A stretch of DNA of 37,314 bases, from the NCBI RefSeq assembly GCF_000380105.1, contig NZ_KB904465.1, positions 1-37,314 of the forward strand, given 5' to 3'. Origin of the DNA: Streptococcus orisratti DSM 15617. Its GTDB lineage: Bacteria > Bacillota > Bacilli > Lactobacillales > Streptococcaceae. Below the pieces are notes generated by a model that was not told the DNA's origin, did not search any database, and worked only from the letters and a program-made list of their open reading frames with translations. Shown one piece after another: positions 16,529 to 24,367 of the stretch; position 1 is the stretch's first letter; the number at the start of each line of letters is the position of its first letter. The position numbers and the translations under genes were made by a program.

Positions 16529-16653
16529 GATATTGCGCAATTCAATAAGCAGTATAATATTATCATATCACATTAGGTTATTGAATATGTAAATTGGGAT
16601 ACATTTCTAGAATAACGGTGGTATATTACTAAACTACTATCAACTTTTAACTA

Positions 16654-16684
16654 GTTAGCTAACCTTTCCTGGCTAACTTTTTAG
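16654..16684 (+). terminator. Terminator/attenuator between precursor and transporters
   Basis: The arms GTTAGCTA and TGGCTAAC form an 8-bp stem (one wobble), loop ACCTTTCC, followed by TTTTTAG. It ends just before the ribosome site of the first ABC gene, so transporter expression probably depends on partial read-through. Confidence 0.75.
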
Positions 16685-16698
16685 ATTTGGAGCCTATG

Positions 16699-18252
16699 AT
16701 GAAATTACTAACCTATCTTGGGAAGTTCCGTTATTTTGCCATTGTGGTCTTTATCTTAGGGGCTTTTTCGAGTATTTTACAGTCCTTAGTTATTCAAAAA
16801 ATGATTGTCATTGATACGGTAACGGACTTTGAGTCTCTCGGGAAATTGTTTGTTATAGGACTATTGACCTATCTGCTCTTTTATGGTCTGGAATTTGGGG
16901 CTGATGTCGTTTACGATGTGTCTTGTAAACGCATCATGTTAGCCTTGCGAGATAAGTTGACGAGGACACTTCTCTTATCTAGCGAGTCAATAGACCAGCA
17001 TGAGACGACAAATTTTCTCAGTCAAGATTTAGAATTTTTCTACGACAATTACGTGACTCAGGTCATGCGTTTGCCCCAAAATGGCATGATTTTCTTGGTT
17101 GTATCAGCCTATTTAATCATCTTAAATCCTGTTCTAGCGCTTCTGTTTATCTTAGGGTCCCTATTACGCCCGTTACCACAAGTTTTTTTGAGTCAAATGG
17201 CGGATGCTTTGGGACAAGAGCAGAGCGAGGAGCGAGAGCGTTCCATGGCGCTCATTATGGACTATGTCAATGGCGGAAGCACGCTGTTACACCATCAGGC
17301 ATTTGACACGACCTATGGAAAATTGAAACATCAAGTCCTCACTTATGAGACCGCCCGCCGAAATTATTATTACTTGTCTAATTTTCTCTTTTTCTGTAAT
17401 GGTTTGACACAATTTTTAGGACGTGTATTACCAATTGGAATTTATTTTTTATTGCCAAATGTTTTTGGGCATATTCCAGTGTCAGCACTTGTTGCCATGT
17501 TTATTGCGTCAAATAGCTTATCGAATCCTCTTCAAAATATGATGTATGCAACATTTAGTATGCAAGCTGCCAACTCGATTAGAACAAAAATCTATGAGCT
17601 GATGGACAAACGTGTTGATGACGTAGAAGTTCCCTATATTCCTGATTTTAAAGCTCTGATTTTGCAAAATATCACAAAATCCTATGGGGAAAAGGCTATT
17701 TTGAAAGATTTCTCCTACACTTTTGAAAAAGGGAAGAAATATCTTATTAAGGGAGCTAGCGGACGGGGAAAAACAACCCTGTTAAACATTATCAAAGGTG
17801 AGGTTGTTGATTCTGGACAAGTGGCTCTTGTGACCAATGACAATCAACGATTTGAGTCTTACCAAGCTAATATTGGCGTGGTGAGTCAGTCACCCTTTCT
17901 TTTTAATGGCACCTTAGCAGAAAATATCTGTCTCAACCAGACTTTTTCGCATGAAGCATTGATTAGGGTATTAAATCAAGTCCACCTGCTTGAAGAATTA
18001 CCCGAGGGCTTAGACTTCAACATTGAAAATAACGGCAGTAATGTTTCAGGTGGTCAGCGTGTTCGCATAGAATTGGCACGATTTTTACTGCGTCAGAAGG
18101 ATGTTTTATTGCTCGATGAGGTGACGGCGGCACTTGATAAGGAGAATGCTCATCGCGTTAGAGAGCTGATTTTTTCACTGCCAATGACCGTTATCGAAGT
18201 AGCTCACCATGTGGACGAAACAATCGTTTACGATGCTGTGATAGAATTGTAG
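16699..18252 (+). CDS. Half-size ABC exporter, subunit 1 (RiPP cluster)
   Basis: About 517 residues. A membrane domain of six helices (about 10-310) is fused to an ATPase domain. Walker A is GASGRGKTT, the Q-loop is VVSQSPFLFNGT, the signature is VSGGQRVRIELARFLL, Walker B is VLLLDEVTAALD and the H-loop is VAHHVDE. There is no C39 peptidase domain at the N-terminus, so it does not cut a leader itself. The ORF also opens at a TTG (16687), but GGAG at 16689 lies 6 nt before the ATG at 16699, which is the better start. The next gene, a close paralogue, begins 9 nt after its stop, so the two probably form a heterodimer that exports the modified peptide. That substrate is inferred from position only. 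Confidence 0.9.
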   Translation: MKLLTYLGKFRYFAIVVFILGAFSSILQSLVIQKMIVIDTVTDFESLGKLFVIGLLTYLLFYGLEFGADVVYDVSCKRIMLALRDKLTRTLLLSSESIDQHETTNFLSQDLEFFYDNYVTQVMRLPQNGMIFLVVSAYLIILNPVLALLFILGSLLRPLPQVFLSQMADALGQEQSEERERSMALIMDYVNGGSTLLHHQAFDTTYGKLKHQVLTYETARRNYYYLSNFLFFCNGLTQFLGRVLPIGIYFLLPNVFGHIPVSALVAMFIASNSLSNPLQNMMYATFSMQAANSIRTKIYELMDKRVDDVEVPYIPDFKALILQNITKSYGEKAILKDFSYTFEKGKKYLIKGASGRGKTTLLNIIKGEVVDSGQVALVTNDNQRFESYQANIGVVSQSPFLFNGTLAENICLNQTFSHEALIRVLNQVHLLEELPEGLDFNIENNGSNVSGGQRVRIELARFLLRQKDVLLLDEVTAALDKENAHRVRELIFSLPMTVIEVAHHVDETIVYDAVIEL

Positions 18253-18260
18253 GTGATGAG

Positions 18261-19835
18261 ATGTTTAAGTATTTTAATAAATTTTTAGTGACCTTAACCC
18301 TTATCGCCTGTATCTTAAACAGCTTTGTCTTTCTTATTGAGCCCTTGATGACCAATAAGATTTTTGACTTAGATTCTTTAAATGGCAGTAAGAATATTGG
18401 GGGATTTTTGCTTTATGGACTAACCTTATATGTGATTTTTTATGCAGTGATGTTTATTGGAAATCTCTTAATCAATTACATTATGACCATTGGTTGCGGC
18501 AATATTCGCCTGCGTCTGTACAAGAGTTTGATGCTCGGTCATCAAAACATTGCTAATGATGAGAAGATTTCCCTTTTGACACAAGATGTTGAATATTATT
18601 TGTGGAATCACATCAGTCCAAGTATTCTCCTTGTTGCTCGGTTGAGTAACTTTCTCTTGCTCAGCAGTTATCTTTTGTCCAAAAATATACCGATTGGTCT
18701 TTTGTTTATCGTTTGTGCCCTTATATATTTATTGGTTCAACAGGTCATTAGTAAAATGGCAGAGCAAAAAGGGAGTCAGCAAACGGAAGCAAGACGTAAT
18801 CTTTTGGCGTTACTTAGTGATGTCGTTGTGGGCAATGCAACTTTAAAGCAAAACAAAGCTCTTTTACTCACACTCAAATCAGTAAAAAAACAGTCAGAAC
18901 GTTACGAAGAGAAGCGTCTATCCTTTGAAATATCAAGAGCTTTCTTTGACTTTTTAGCAAATCTTATGCTTTTTGTTTCGCAACTTTTGCCAATCTTTTT
19001 AGGATTGGCTTTAATGACAGCAGGTACAGATTTACGAACAACCGATTTGATTATCATGTTTATTGCGGCAACACGTCTAGAACAGCCCCTGATGTCAATT
19101 GTGGATAATATCTTTAGACTGAAGGGGTCAAAATCTATTTCTGAAAAATTTGATCAGATATTAGCTCAGCCTATTCCTGAAAATGATGCCCATTCTCTTT
19201 CTGCGGACACGTTTGAAGCCTTAGAGTGTCACCAATTGACGAAATCCTTTGCAGGTAGAACGCTCTTTTCAGCTTTTTCTTACCGTTTTGAAAAAGGGAA
19301 AAAATACCTGATTAAAGGTCCAAGTGGTTCTGGGAAGTCAACACTTTTTAAGTTAATCTTACAAGAATTGCAGCCTGATGAAGGCTCTATCGAGATGGTG
19401 ACTAAAAATGGTCAGGTCGCGACAGACTTTAAGCATCGTATTGGTCTCATTGCGCAGTCGCCCTATCTTTTTAATGACAGTATTCGCTTTAATTTGACAT
19501 TGGGAGACGATTTTTCAGATGAGTTATTGCTGGAAAAACTGGAGCAAGTTGGCTTGGCAGCTGAGTTTGACAATATTTTAGATTACCAGATAATCAACAA
19601 TGGCGACAATATTTCTGGTGGTCAAAGGGTACGGCTTGACATTGCACGAAACCTCATTAGACAAAAAGATGTTCTTCTAGCAGATGAAGTGACCGCTCCG
19701 CTGGATGCCCAAAATGCCAAGAATATTCGAAACTTGCTCTTTAATCTGCCAGTCACGGTTATCGAAATTGCCCATCACATGGATGATGACTTTGTTTATG
19801 ACGGTGAGATTGATTTGTCATATTATGCGAATTAA
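18261..19835 (+). CDS. Half-size ABC exporter, subunit 2 (RiPP cluster)
   Basis: 524 residues with the same layout as the preceding gene: membrane helices within about 10-300, then an ATPase with Walker A GPSGSGKST, IAQSPYLFNDSIRFN, signature ISGGQRVRLDIARNLI, Walker B VLLADEVTAPLD and H-loop IAHHMDD. The shared phrases EKGKKYLIKG and INNGDNISGGQRVR/IENNGSNVSGGQRVR show that the two genes are related. Both nucleotide sites look competent; the Walker B here has Ala before the Asp (LLAD). A terminator follows at 19843. Like its partner it lacks a peptidase domain. Confidence 0.9.
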   Translation: MFKYFNKFLVTLTLIACILNSFVFLIEPLMTNKIFDLDSLNGSKNIGGFLLYGLTLYVIFYAVMFIGNLLINYIMTIGCGNIRLRLYKSLMLGHQNIANDEKISLLTQDVEYYLWNHISPSILLVARLSNFLLLSSYLLSKNIPIGLLFIVCALIYLLVQQVISKMAEQKGSQQTEARRNLLALLSDVVVGNATLKQNKALLLTLKSVKKQSERYEEKRLSFEISRAFFDFLANLMLFVSQLLPIFLGLALMTAGTDLRTTDLIIMFIAATRLEQPLMSIVDNIFRLKGSKSISEKFDQILAQPIPENDAHSLSADTFEALECHQLTKSFAGRTLFSAFSYRFEKGKKYLIKGPSGSGKSTLFKLILQELQPDEGSIEMVTKNGQVATDFKHRIGLIAQSPYLFNDSIRFNLTLGDDFSDELLLEKLEQVGLAAEFDNILDYQIINNGDNISGGQRVRLDIARNLIRQKDVLLADEVTAPLDAQNAKNIRNLLFNLPVTVIEIAHHMDDDFVYDGEIDLSYYAN

Positions 19836-19842
19836 GGAAGAG

Positions 19843-19873
19843 CTACCATTCATTAGTGAGTGGTAGTTTTTCT
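19843..19873 (+). terminator. Terminator after the exporter pair
   Basis: The arms CTACCATTC and GAGTGGTAG (one wobble), a 6-nt loop, then a TTTTTC tract. It marks the end of the RiPP operon. Confidence 0.8.
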
Positions 19874-19908
19874 TGTGATAACTTTTCCAAGTCCATCTTG
19901 TTATGATG

Positions 19909-19936
19909 GTGCTATCTTATGAAAAGGAGATAGCAC
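19909..19936 (+). promoter_or_regulatory. Hairpin enclosing the ribosome site of the next gene
   Basis: GTGCTATC (19909-19916) pairs with GATAGCAC (19929-19936). The AAGGAG Shine-Dalgarno (19924-19929) lies in the loop and base of the stem. A TATGAT (19902-19907) just upstream is a possible -10, which would put the hairpin at the very 5' end of the mRNA. Confidence 0.4.
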
Positions 19937-19938
19937 TA

Positions 19939-20445
19939 ATGATGTTAAATAAAATGAAGGCTCGGATTTTGATAGGCTTCGGTGGTCTGGCAGTTACTAG
20001 CTTTGTGGTGATGATGGGTTACGCTATTGGTTCTCATTCAGTGACCAGTCACACGCAGAAACAAATCCAGACTGAGGCTCATAAACTATTGACTAAAGAG
20101 AAAGAAAAGGAAAAGGCGAGTGTTCTCTCTGATGAGCTAGTCAAGGAATTTCTTACGCAATACTATACCAAGGAAAAGCTGGGCGAGAACAACAACCGTA
20201 TCAATCCCTATATGACAGATTCTGCTTTTAAGGAAGAAGTAGCTCGTCAAGAAGATTCTATCAACCAAGTCTATAAAGACTGCATGTTGGATTATCGCTT
20301 TGAGTCTGCTCAAATCTATGTCAATACAGAAGCAAATGAAGCTCTTGCGGAAGTGTCTTATCAGGTTGTTTACGTGTCAGAGGTCAGTGATAAGGCTCAC
20401 CTTCCGTTGAGGATGGCGATGACGTTTAGGGAGTTGAAATCTTGA
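19939..20445 (+). CDS. Single-pass membrane protein, C-terminus altered by an IS remnant
   Basis: As read, 168 residues. After a short basic start there is one membrane helix (about 9-28: RILIGFGGLAVTSFVVMMGY), then a Lys/Glu-rich stretch and an extracytoplasmic alpha/beta domain with LSDELVKEFLTQYYTKEKLG and FESAQIYVNTEANEALAEVS. I recognise no family; it resembles small secreted or anchored proteins found with mobile elements and bacteriocin loci. The last ~17 residues (after about 20396) read backwards through the end of a decayed ISL3 transposase, so the natural C-terminus is lost. AAGGAG supports the ATG at 19939; longer in-frame starts upstream have no ribosome site. Confidence 0.55.
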   Translation: MMLNKMKARILIGFGGLAVTSFVVMMGYAIGSHSVTSHTQKQIQTEAHKLLTKEKEKEKASVLSDELVKEFLTQYYTKEKLGENNNRINPYMTDSAFKEEVARQEDSINQVYKDCMLDYRFESAQIYVNTEANEALAEVSYQVVYVSEVSDKAHLPLRMAMTFRELKS

Positions 20446-20962
20446 GCGATAAAGCTCATCTTCCCCTTCTTGAAGGTATACTCATCCCAGGACATGACTT
20501 CTGGAAGCATGTTCCAATCCGTTTCAAACTTAAATTTATTGAGCTTTCTCAAAACTGATGACGTCGAGATAGATAGCCTGTGTAGAATTTGTTTCATTGC
20601 TTGGTTTTCGATGAGTAAATGGACGATTTTCTGGTTAACAGCGACAGAGATTTGGTGGTTCTTCTTGACAAGAGGAGTTTCAGCGACAGCCATTTTTCCG
20701 CAATCTTTACACCTTGAACCGACGCTTTCGAAGACGGATAAGTAGAGGGGAGCCAGCAGTTTCTAGATAGGGGATTTTGGAGGCTTTTTGGAAATCGTAT
20801 TTAGCCATTTGTCCCTTACAAGAAGGGCATTTAGGGGCTGTATAATCCAAGTAATCGTGGAGTTCTAAGTGAGTTCCTAGGTCATATGGGACTTTTTGTA
20901 TATACTCAAAATGGCTCCATAATCTCCACGGTGGTTTTACCCACTACAGAAATTATAGAGCC
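20397..20962 (-). pseudogene. ISL3-family transposase, decayed N-terminal part with one IS end
   Basis: On the minus strand, conserved ISL3 transposase segments appear in different frames. LGTHLELHDYLDYTAPKCPS and CKGQMAKYDFQKAS are followed by LLIRLRKRRFKV in another frame, then CGKMAVAETPLVKKNHQIS through EVMSWDEYTFKKGKMSFIAQ and DFNSLNVIAILNGR, after which it is cut off. At least two frameshifts separate these pieces. ISL3 transposases are over 400 residues, so only about the first 40% remains. The outer end of the element is the 24-bp sequence ending TTATAGAGCC at 20939-20962 (GGCTCTATAAT on the element's strand), typical of ISL3 ends. Confidence 0.8.
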
Positions 20963-21492
20963 AAAATAGTCCAGTGGACTATTTCACTCCCACCCCCGTA
21001 CAGCTCAAAAGGTTCGGGGAACCTTTGAAAGTTGAAATGAAGCGAACTCTGTTCGCATCAGTCGTAGAGGTCAAATTTGGAGTGTAAAACACGAATTGCT
21101 GAGATTTGCTTCGCAAACCTTATCTCCAACCTTTAACAGTCCACTGGACTGTTAAACCCAATCAACCACTGCGACGAAATATTGACACGAACTTTGAGAA
21201 GCGAGGCTGGACTTTTTGCTCAGCCTCCTTACGTCGTGGTAATAAAAGATAAACTAATTGATTATACTTCATTTTCCAAACTATCCCTAGATAGAAAGTA
21301 TTGATACGACCCTAGCTCGCTTTGTCTCCAAACTTAAATAGTTTCTTTCACGAACTTTTGAAGTTGGTCGGAATTTGATTTTATTGAATATCAAAAAAGT
21401 ATTATTTATAAGGCAAAGCCATTTCTAGAAATTATGAAAACGTATTATTGGTCAAAAAAAGTCAAATTTCTTTTTTTTGTCAATCTTTGTGT
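20963..21492. other. Degenerate hairpin-repeat region before cshA
   Basis: No gene is supported in about 530 bp. It contains several small inverted repeats, for example AAAGGTTC/GAACCTTT, GAGGCTG/CAGCCTC at 21203-21227 and the AACAGTCC/GGACTGTT pair near 21138. It also has phrases such as TTGCTTCGCAAACCTTATCTCC that recall the multi-hairpin element. It is probably a decayed mosaic of repeats. Confidence 0.45.
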
Positions 21493-21558
21493 TATAATGG
21501 ATAGGTTGTTAAAACGACAAAAAAATAAGTTTTATAAGGCAGCTTCGCACTGCCTTTT
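21493..21558 (+). promoter_or_regulatory. cshA promoter and leader hairpin
   Basis: An extended -10 TGTTATAAT (TATAAT 21493-21498) precedes a leader of about 70 nt. The leader ends in a hairpin AAGGCAG/CTGCCTT (21536-21556) with a TTTT tail, 15 nt before the start codon. The hairpin looks like a weak terminator and could act as an attenuator. Confidence 0.5.
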
Positions 21559-21572
21559 AGAAAAGAGAAACA

Positions 21573-23141
21573 TTGAAATTTACAGAACTTAATTTATCAG
21601 ATGACATACTTGCTGCGGTAGTTACTGCCGGTTTTACAGAACCTTCACCTATCCAAGAAATGACTATTCCCTTGGCACTTGAAGGAAAGGATGTTATTGG
21701 ACAAGCACAGACAGGGACTGGTAAAACAGCTGCTTTTGGTTTGCCTACCCTCAATAAAATCGACACTAGTCGTAATGTCATTCAAGCCTTAGTTATTGCG
21801 CCTACACGCGAATTGGCTGTTCAATCTCAGGAAGAACTTTTCCGTTTTGGTCGTGAAAAGGGCGTGAAAGTTCGTTCAGTCTACGGTGGTTCAAGCATTG
21901 AAAAACAAATCAAGGCTCTTCGTTCAGGGGCACATATTGTTGTCGGAACGCCAGGGCGTTTGCTTGATTTGATTAAACGTAAGGCTTTAAAATTAGATCA
22001 TGTTGAAACTCTGATTTTGGATGAAGCAGATGAAATGCTTAATATGGGCTTTCTTGAGGATATTGAAGCTATCATTTCACGTGTTCCAGAAAGTCGTCAA
22101 ACCTTGCTCTTTTCAGCAACTATGCCTGAACCAATCAAGCAAATTGGCATAAAGTTCATGAAAGAACCTGAACATGTGAAAATTGCAGCTAAGGAGTTGA
22201 CAACAGATTTAGTTGATCAATATTATGTTCGTGTTAAAGAACAAGATAAATTTGATACTATGACACGCCTGATGGACGTCGATCAACCTGAATTGTCCAT
22301 CGTTTTTGGTCGTACCAAGCGTCGTGTTGATGAACTAACTCGTGGTTTAAAACTTCGTGGTTTTCGTGCTGAAGGTATCCATGGAGATCTTGATCAAGGA
22401 AAACGTCTTCGTGTCCTTCGTGACTTTAAGAATGACAACCTTGATATTTTAGTAGCAACTGATGTGGCTGCGCGTGGACTTGATATTTCAGGCGTGACTC
22501 ACGTTTACAATTATGATATCCCACAAGATCCAGAAAGTTATGTTCACCGTATTGGTCGTACTGGTCGTGCAGGCAAACATGGGCAGTCCATTACTTTTGT
22601 TTCACCAAATGAAATGGGTTATCTCTCTATCATCGAAAACCTAACGAAGAAACGTATGAAGGGCCTCAAACCTGCTACAGCAGAAGAAGCCTTTCAAGCG
22701 AAGAAAAAAGTTGCCCTTAAGAAGATTGAACGTGATTTTGCAGATGATAACATTCGTTCAAACTTTGATAAGTTTAAGGGGGATGCTGTTAAACTAGCGG
22801 CTGAATTTAGCCCAGAAGAGCTGGCGCTTTATATCTTGACCTTAACGGTTCAAGATCCAGCGACATTACCAGATGTAGAAATTGCTCGTGAAAAACCATT
22901 ACCATTTAAACCGTCTGGAAATGGCTTTGGTGGAAAAGGTGGACGCGGTAATCGTGGACGAGATAATGATCGTCGTCGGGGTTCTTACCGCGGTGATCGT
23001 AACCGTGATGACCGTCGTGATTTTAAACGCAAGTCAAACAAAAATCGCAAGGATTTCGAAAATAAGGACAACAAACGTCCACACCGCACATCAAGCGAGA
23101 AGAAAAATGGCTTTGTTATTCGTAACAAGGGTGAAAGATAA
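21573..23141 (+). CDS. cshA: DEAD-box RNA helicase
   Basis: A 522-residue RNA helicase of the CshA type, acting in mRNA decay and ribosome assembly. Motifs in order: Q motif (GFTEPSPIQ), motif I AQTGTGKT (45-52), [15 protein letters not shown], motif [10 protein letters not shown], motif III SAT, then the second RecA domain with [10 protein letters not shown] and [11 protein letters not shown] basic, glycine- and arginine-rich C-terminal tail follows ([20 protein letters not shown]), typical of CshA and used for RNA binding. The start is TTG; the N-terminus [13 protein letters not shown] agrees with the family. A copy of the multi-hairpin element begins 14 nt after the stop. Confidence 0.95.
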   Translation: MKFTELNLSDDILAAVVTAGFTEPSPIQEMTIPLALEGKDVIGQAQTGTGKTAAFGLPTLNKIDTSRNVIQALVIAPTRELAVQSQEELFRFGREKGVKVRSVYGGSSIEKQIKALRSGAHIVVGTPGRLLDLIKRKALKLDHVETLILDEADEMLNMGFLEDIEAIISRVPESRQTLLFSATMPEPIKQIGIKFMKEPEHVKIAAKELTTDLVDQYYVRVKEQDKFDTMTRLMDVDQPELSIVFGRTKRRVDELTRGLKLRGFRAEGIHGDLDQGKRLRVLRDFKNDNLDILVATDVAARGLDISGVTHVYNYDIPQDPESYVHRIGRTGRAGKHGQSITFVSPNEMGYLSIIENLTKKRMKGLKPATAEEAFQAKKKVALKKIERDFADDNIRSNFDKFKGDAVKLAAEFSPEELALYILTLTVQDPATLPDVEIAREKPLPFKPSGNGFGGKGGRGNRGRDNDRRRGSYRGDRNRDDRRDFKRKSNKNRKDFENKDNKRPHRTSSEKKNGFVIRNKGER

Positions 23142-23155
23142 TAGATTCTTTAACT

Positions 23156-23365
23156 TATAGTTATTTAGTTTATCTTTGATTACTTCGACGTAAGAGGAAA
23201 CTCCGTTTCCTTATTTCCAACTTCAAACACTCCACTGGATTGTTTGAACTCACTTTGCCGTACTTTACGAAAGTGACTTGCTTCGCATGTCTTATTTCCA
23301 ACCTAGAACAGCCTAAAGGCTGTTCTAGCAACCTGCAGCTCGTTGCCTAGTACTAAAAGGCTATA
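23156..23365 (+). mobile_element. Multi-hairpin MITE-like element, copy C
   Basis: Near-identical to copy A over most of its length. It starts TATAGTTATTTAGTTT and ends ACTAAAAGGCTATA, with about 11 bp missing just before the right terminal repeat. It sits immediately behind cshA. Confidence 0.85.
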
Positions 23366-23559
23366 TAATCCTTTAAGATCTCATAACGAGATCTTTTTTT
23401 TGAAAACGACTCTTTCCTGAAAAAGACTATGAAAAAAGGTATGACTGATAAGCAGCCACACCTGATTGTCTTCTTTGTATCTTTAAAAATCAAGTTCAGA
23501 CGTTACTAACATAATTTGATAACTATAGGTTCTATCTATATATTGCTGATTCTTATTAA

Positions 23560-23661
23560 TACTCTTCGAAAATCAAAACTATCCGTTGTCAACTTGCCTT
23601 GATGAACTCAAGTTCTATCGCCGGCTTCGTTTCTCAGGCTACTTTTGATTTTCATTGAGTA
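23560..23661 (+). repeat. RUP-like 102-bp element, copy 1
   Basis: Termini TACTCTTCGAAAATCAAAA and TTTTGATTTTCATTGAGTA form a 19-bp inverted repeat with three mismatches and carry TA at the ends. These termini match the pneumococcal RUP repeat as I know it. Two other copies in this window have the same length. Confidence 0.85.
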
Positions 23662-23674
23662 TAAGTATTGTTTT

Positions 23675-24346
23675 TTATTTGAGATAACCCAAATAATCAA
23701 ATTTTTCAAAGGTATTATTACTTGCAATGGCAACAACATCTGTCTCTGGTTCAAATGCTTGCATAGGATCAATATGAGTTTCCAGATTTGCCACATTGGG
23801 TCTGCGAAGTCCAACAACATTAATATCATACTTTTTACGAACATCAAGCTGGGTAAGGTTTTTTCCTACCCAAGATTCGGGTATTGAAAACTCAATCATG
23901 GCTAGATTATCCTCAAGGTGGATAATGTTTTCAATGTGACGGCGTAGCATATTAGCAGCAACAGCCTTACCAGAATCACGTTCAGGCGTAATAACTTTTG
24001 TAGCCCCAATGCCATAAAGAACTTCTTCATAAGTGGCATTTTTAGCTTTAGCAATAATAATTGGAACTCCTAGCTTTTTACAGTGCATAACGGCCAAAAC
24101 TGAAGATTCAAGATTGTTTCCTGTTGCGATAACAACAGAATCACATTGATCGATACCGACTGCCTTTAAAAAATCAAAGTCTGTGATATCACCTACAGCA
24201 GCTTTTGCCACATAATCGGCAACTTCTTGGACATGTGCAGCACCATTGTCCAAGGCGATAACATCCTGATCAAAATGGCTTAATTCAAAAGCAACGGTCC
24301 TGCCGAAAATTCCTAAGCCAAGTACACCAACAATTTTTTTAGTCAT
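23675..24346 (-). CDS. ktrA: Potassium uptake regulatory subunit KtrA
   Basis: A 223-residue RCK/TrkA protein. The N-terminal Rossmann fold has GLGIFGRTVAFELS (about 10-23) and the acidic residue of VIALDNG for nucleotide binding, and YVAKAAVGDITD follows. The C-terminal TrkA-C domain includes FSIPESWVGKNLTQLDVRKKYDINVVGL. It forms an octameric ring on the cytosolic face of KtrB and gates K+ uptake in response to ATP/ADP. In Gram-positive bacteria such rings are also affected by cyclic-di-AMP. It lies 21 nt downstream of ktrB in the same operon. Confidence 0.95.
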   Translation of the reverse strand: MTKKIVGVLGLGIFGRTVAFELSHFDQDVIALDNGAAHVQEVADYVAKAAVGDITDFDFLKAVGIDQCDSVVIATGNNLESSVLAVMHCKKLGVPIIIAKAKNATYEEVLYGIGATKVITPERDSGKAVAANMLRRHIENIIHLEDNLAMIEFSIPESWVGKNLTQLDVRKKYDINVVGLRRPNVANLETHIDPMQAFEPETDVVAIASNNTFEKFDYLGYLK

Positions 24347-24367
24347 AATTTGTTCCTTTTCTAGTCT

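Larger units (their letters stand above)
23142..23674. other. Repeat-filled gap between cshA and ktrA
   Basis: It consists of multi-hairpin element copy C, then a RUP-like remnant (TTTAAAAATCAAGTTCAGACG near 23483), then a full RUP-like copy. A stem GATCTC/GAGATC followed by TTTTTTT (about 23378-23400) is a likely terminator for cshA. No gene is seen. Confidence 0.6.
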
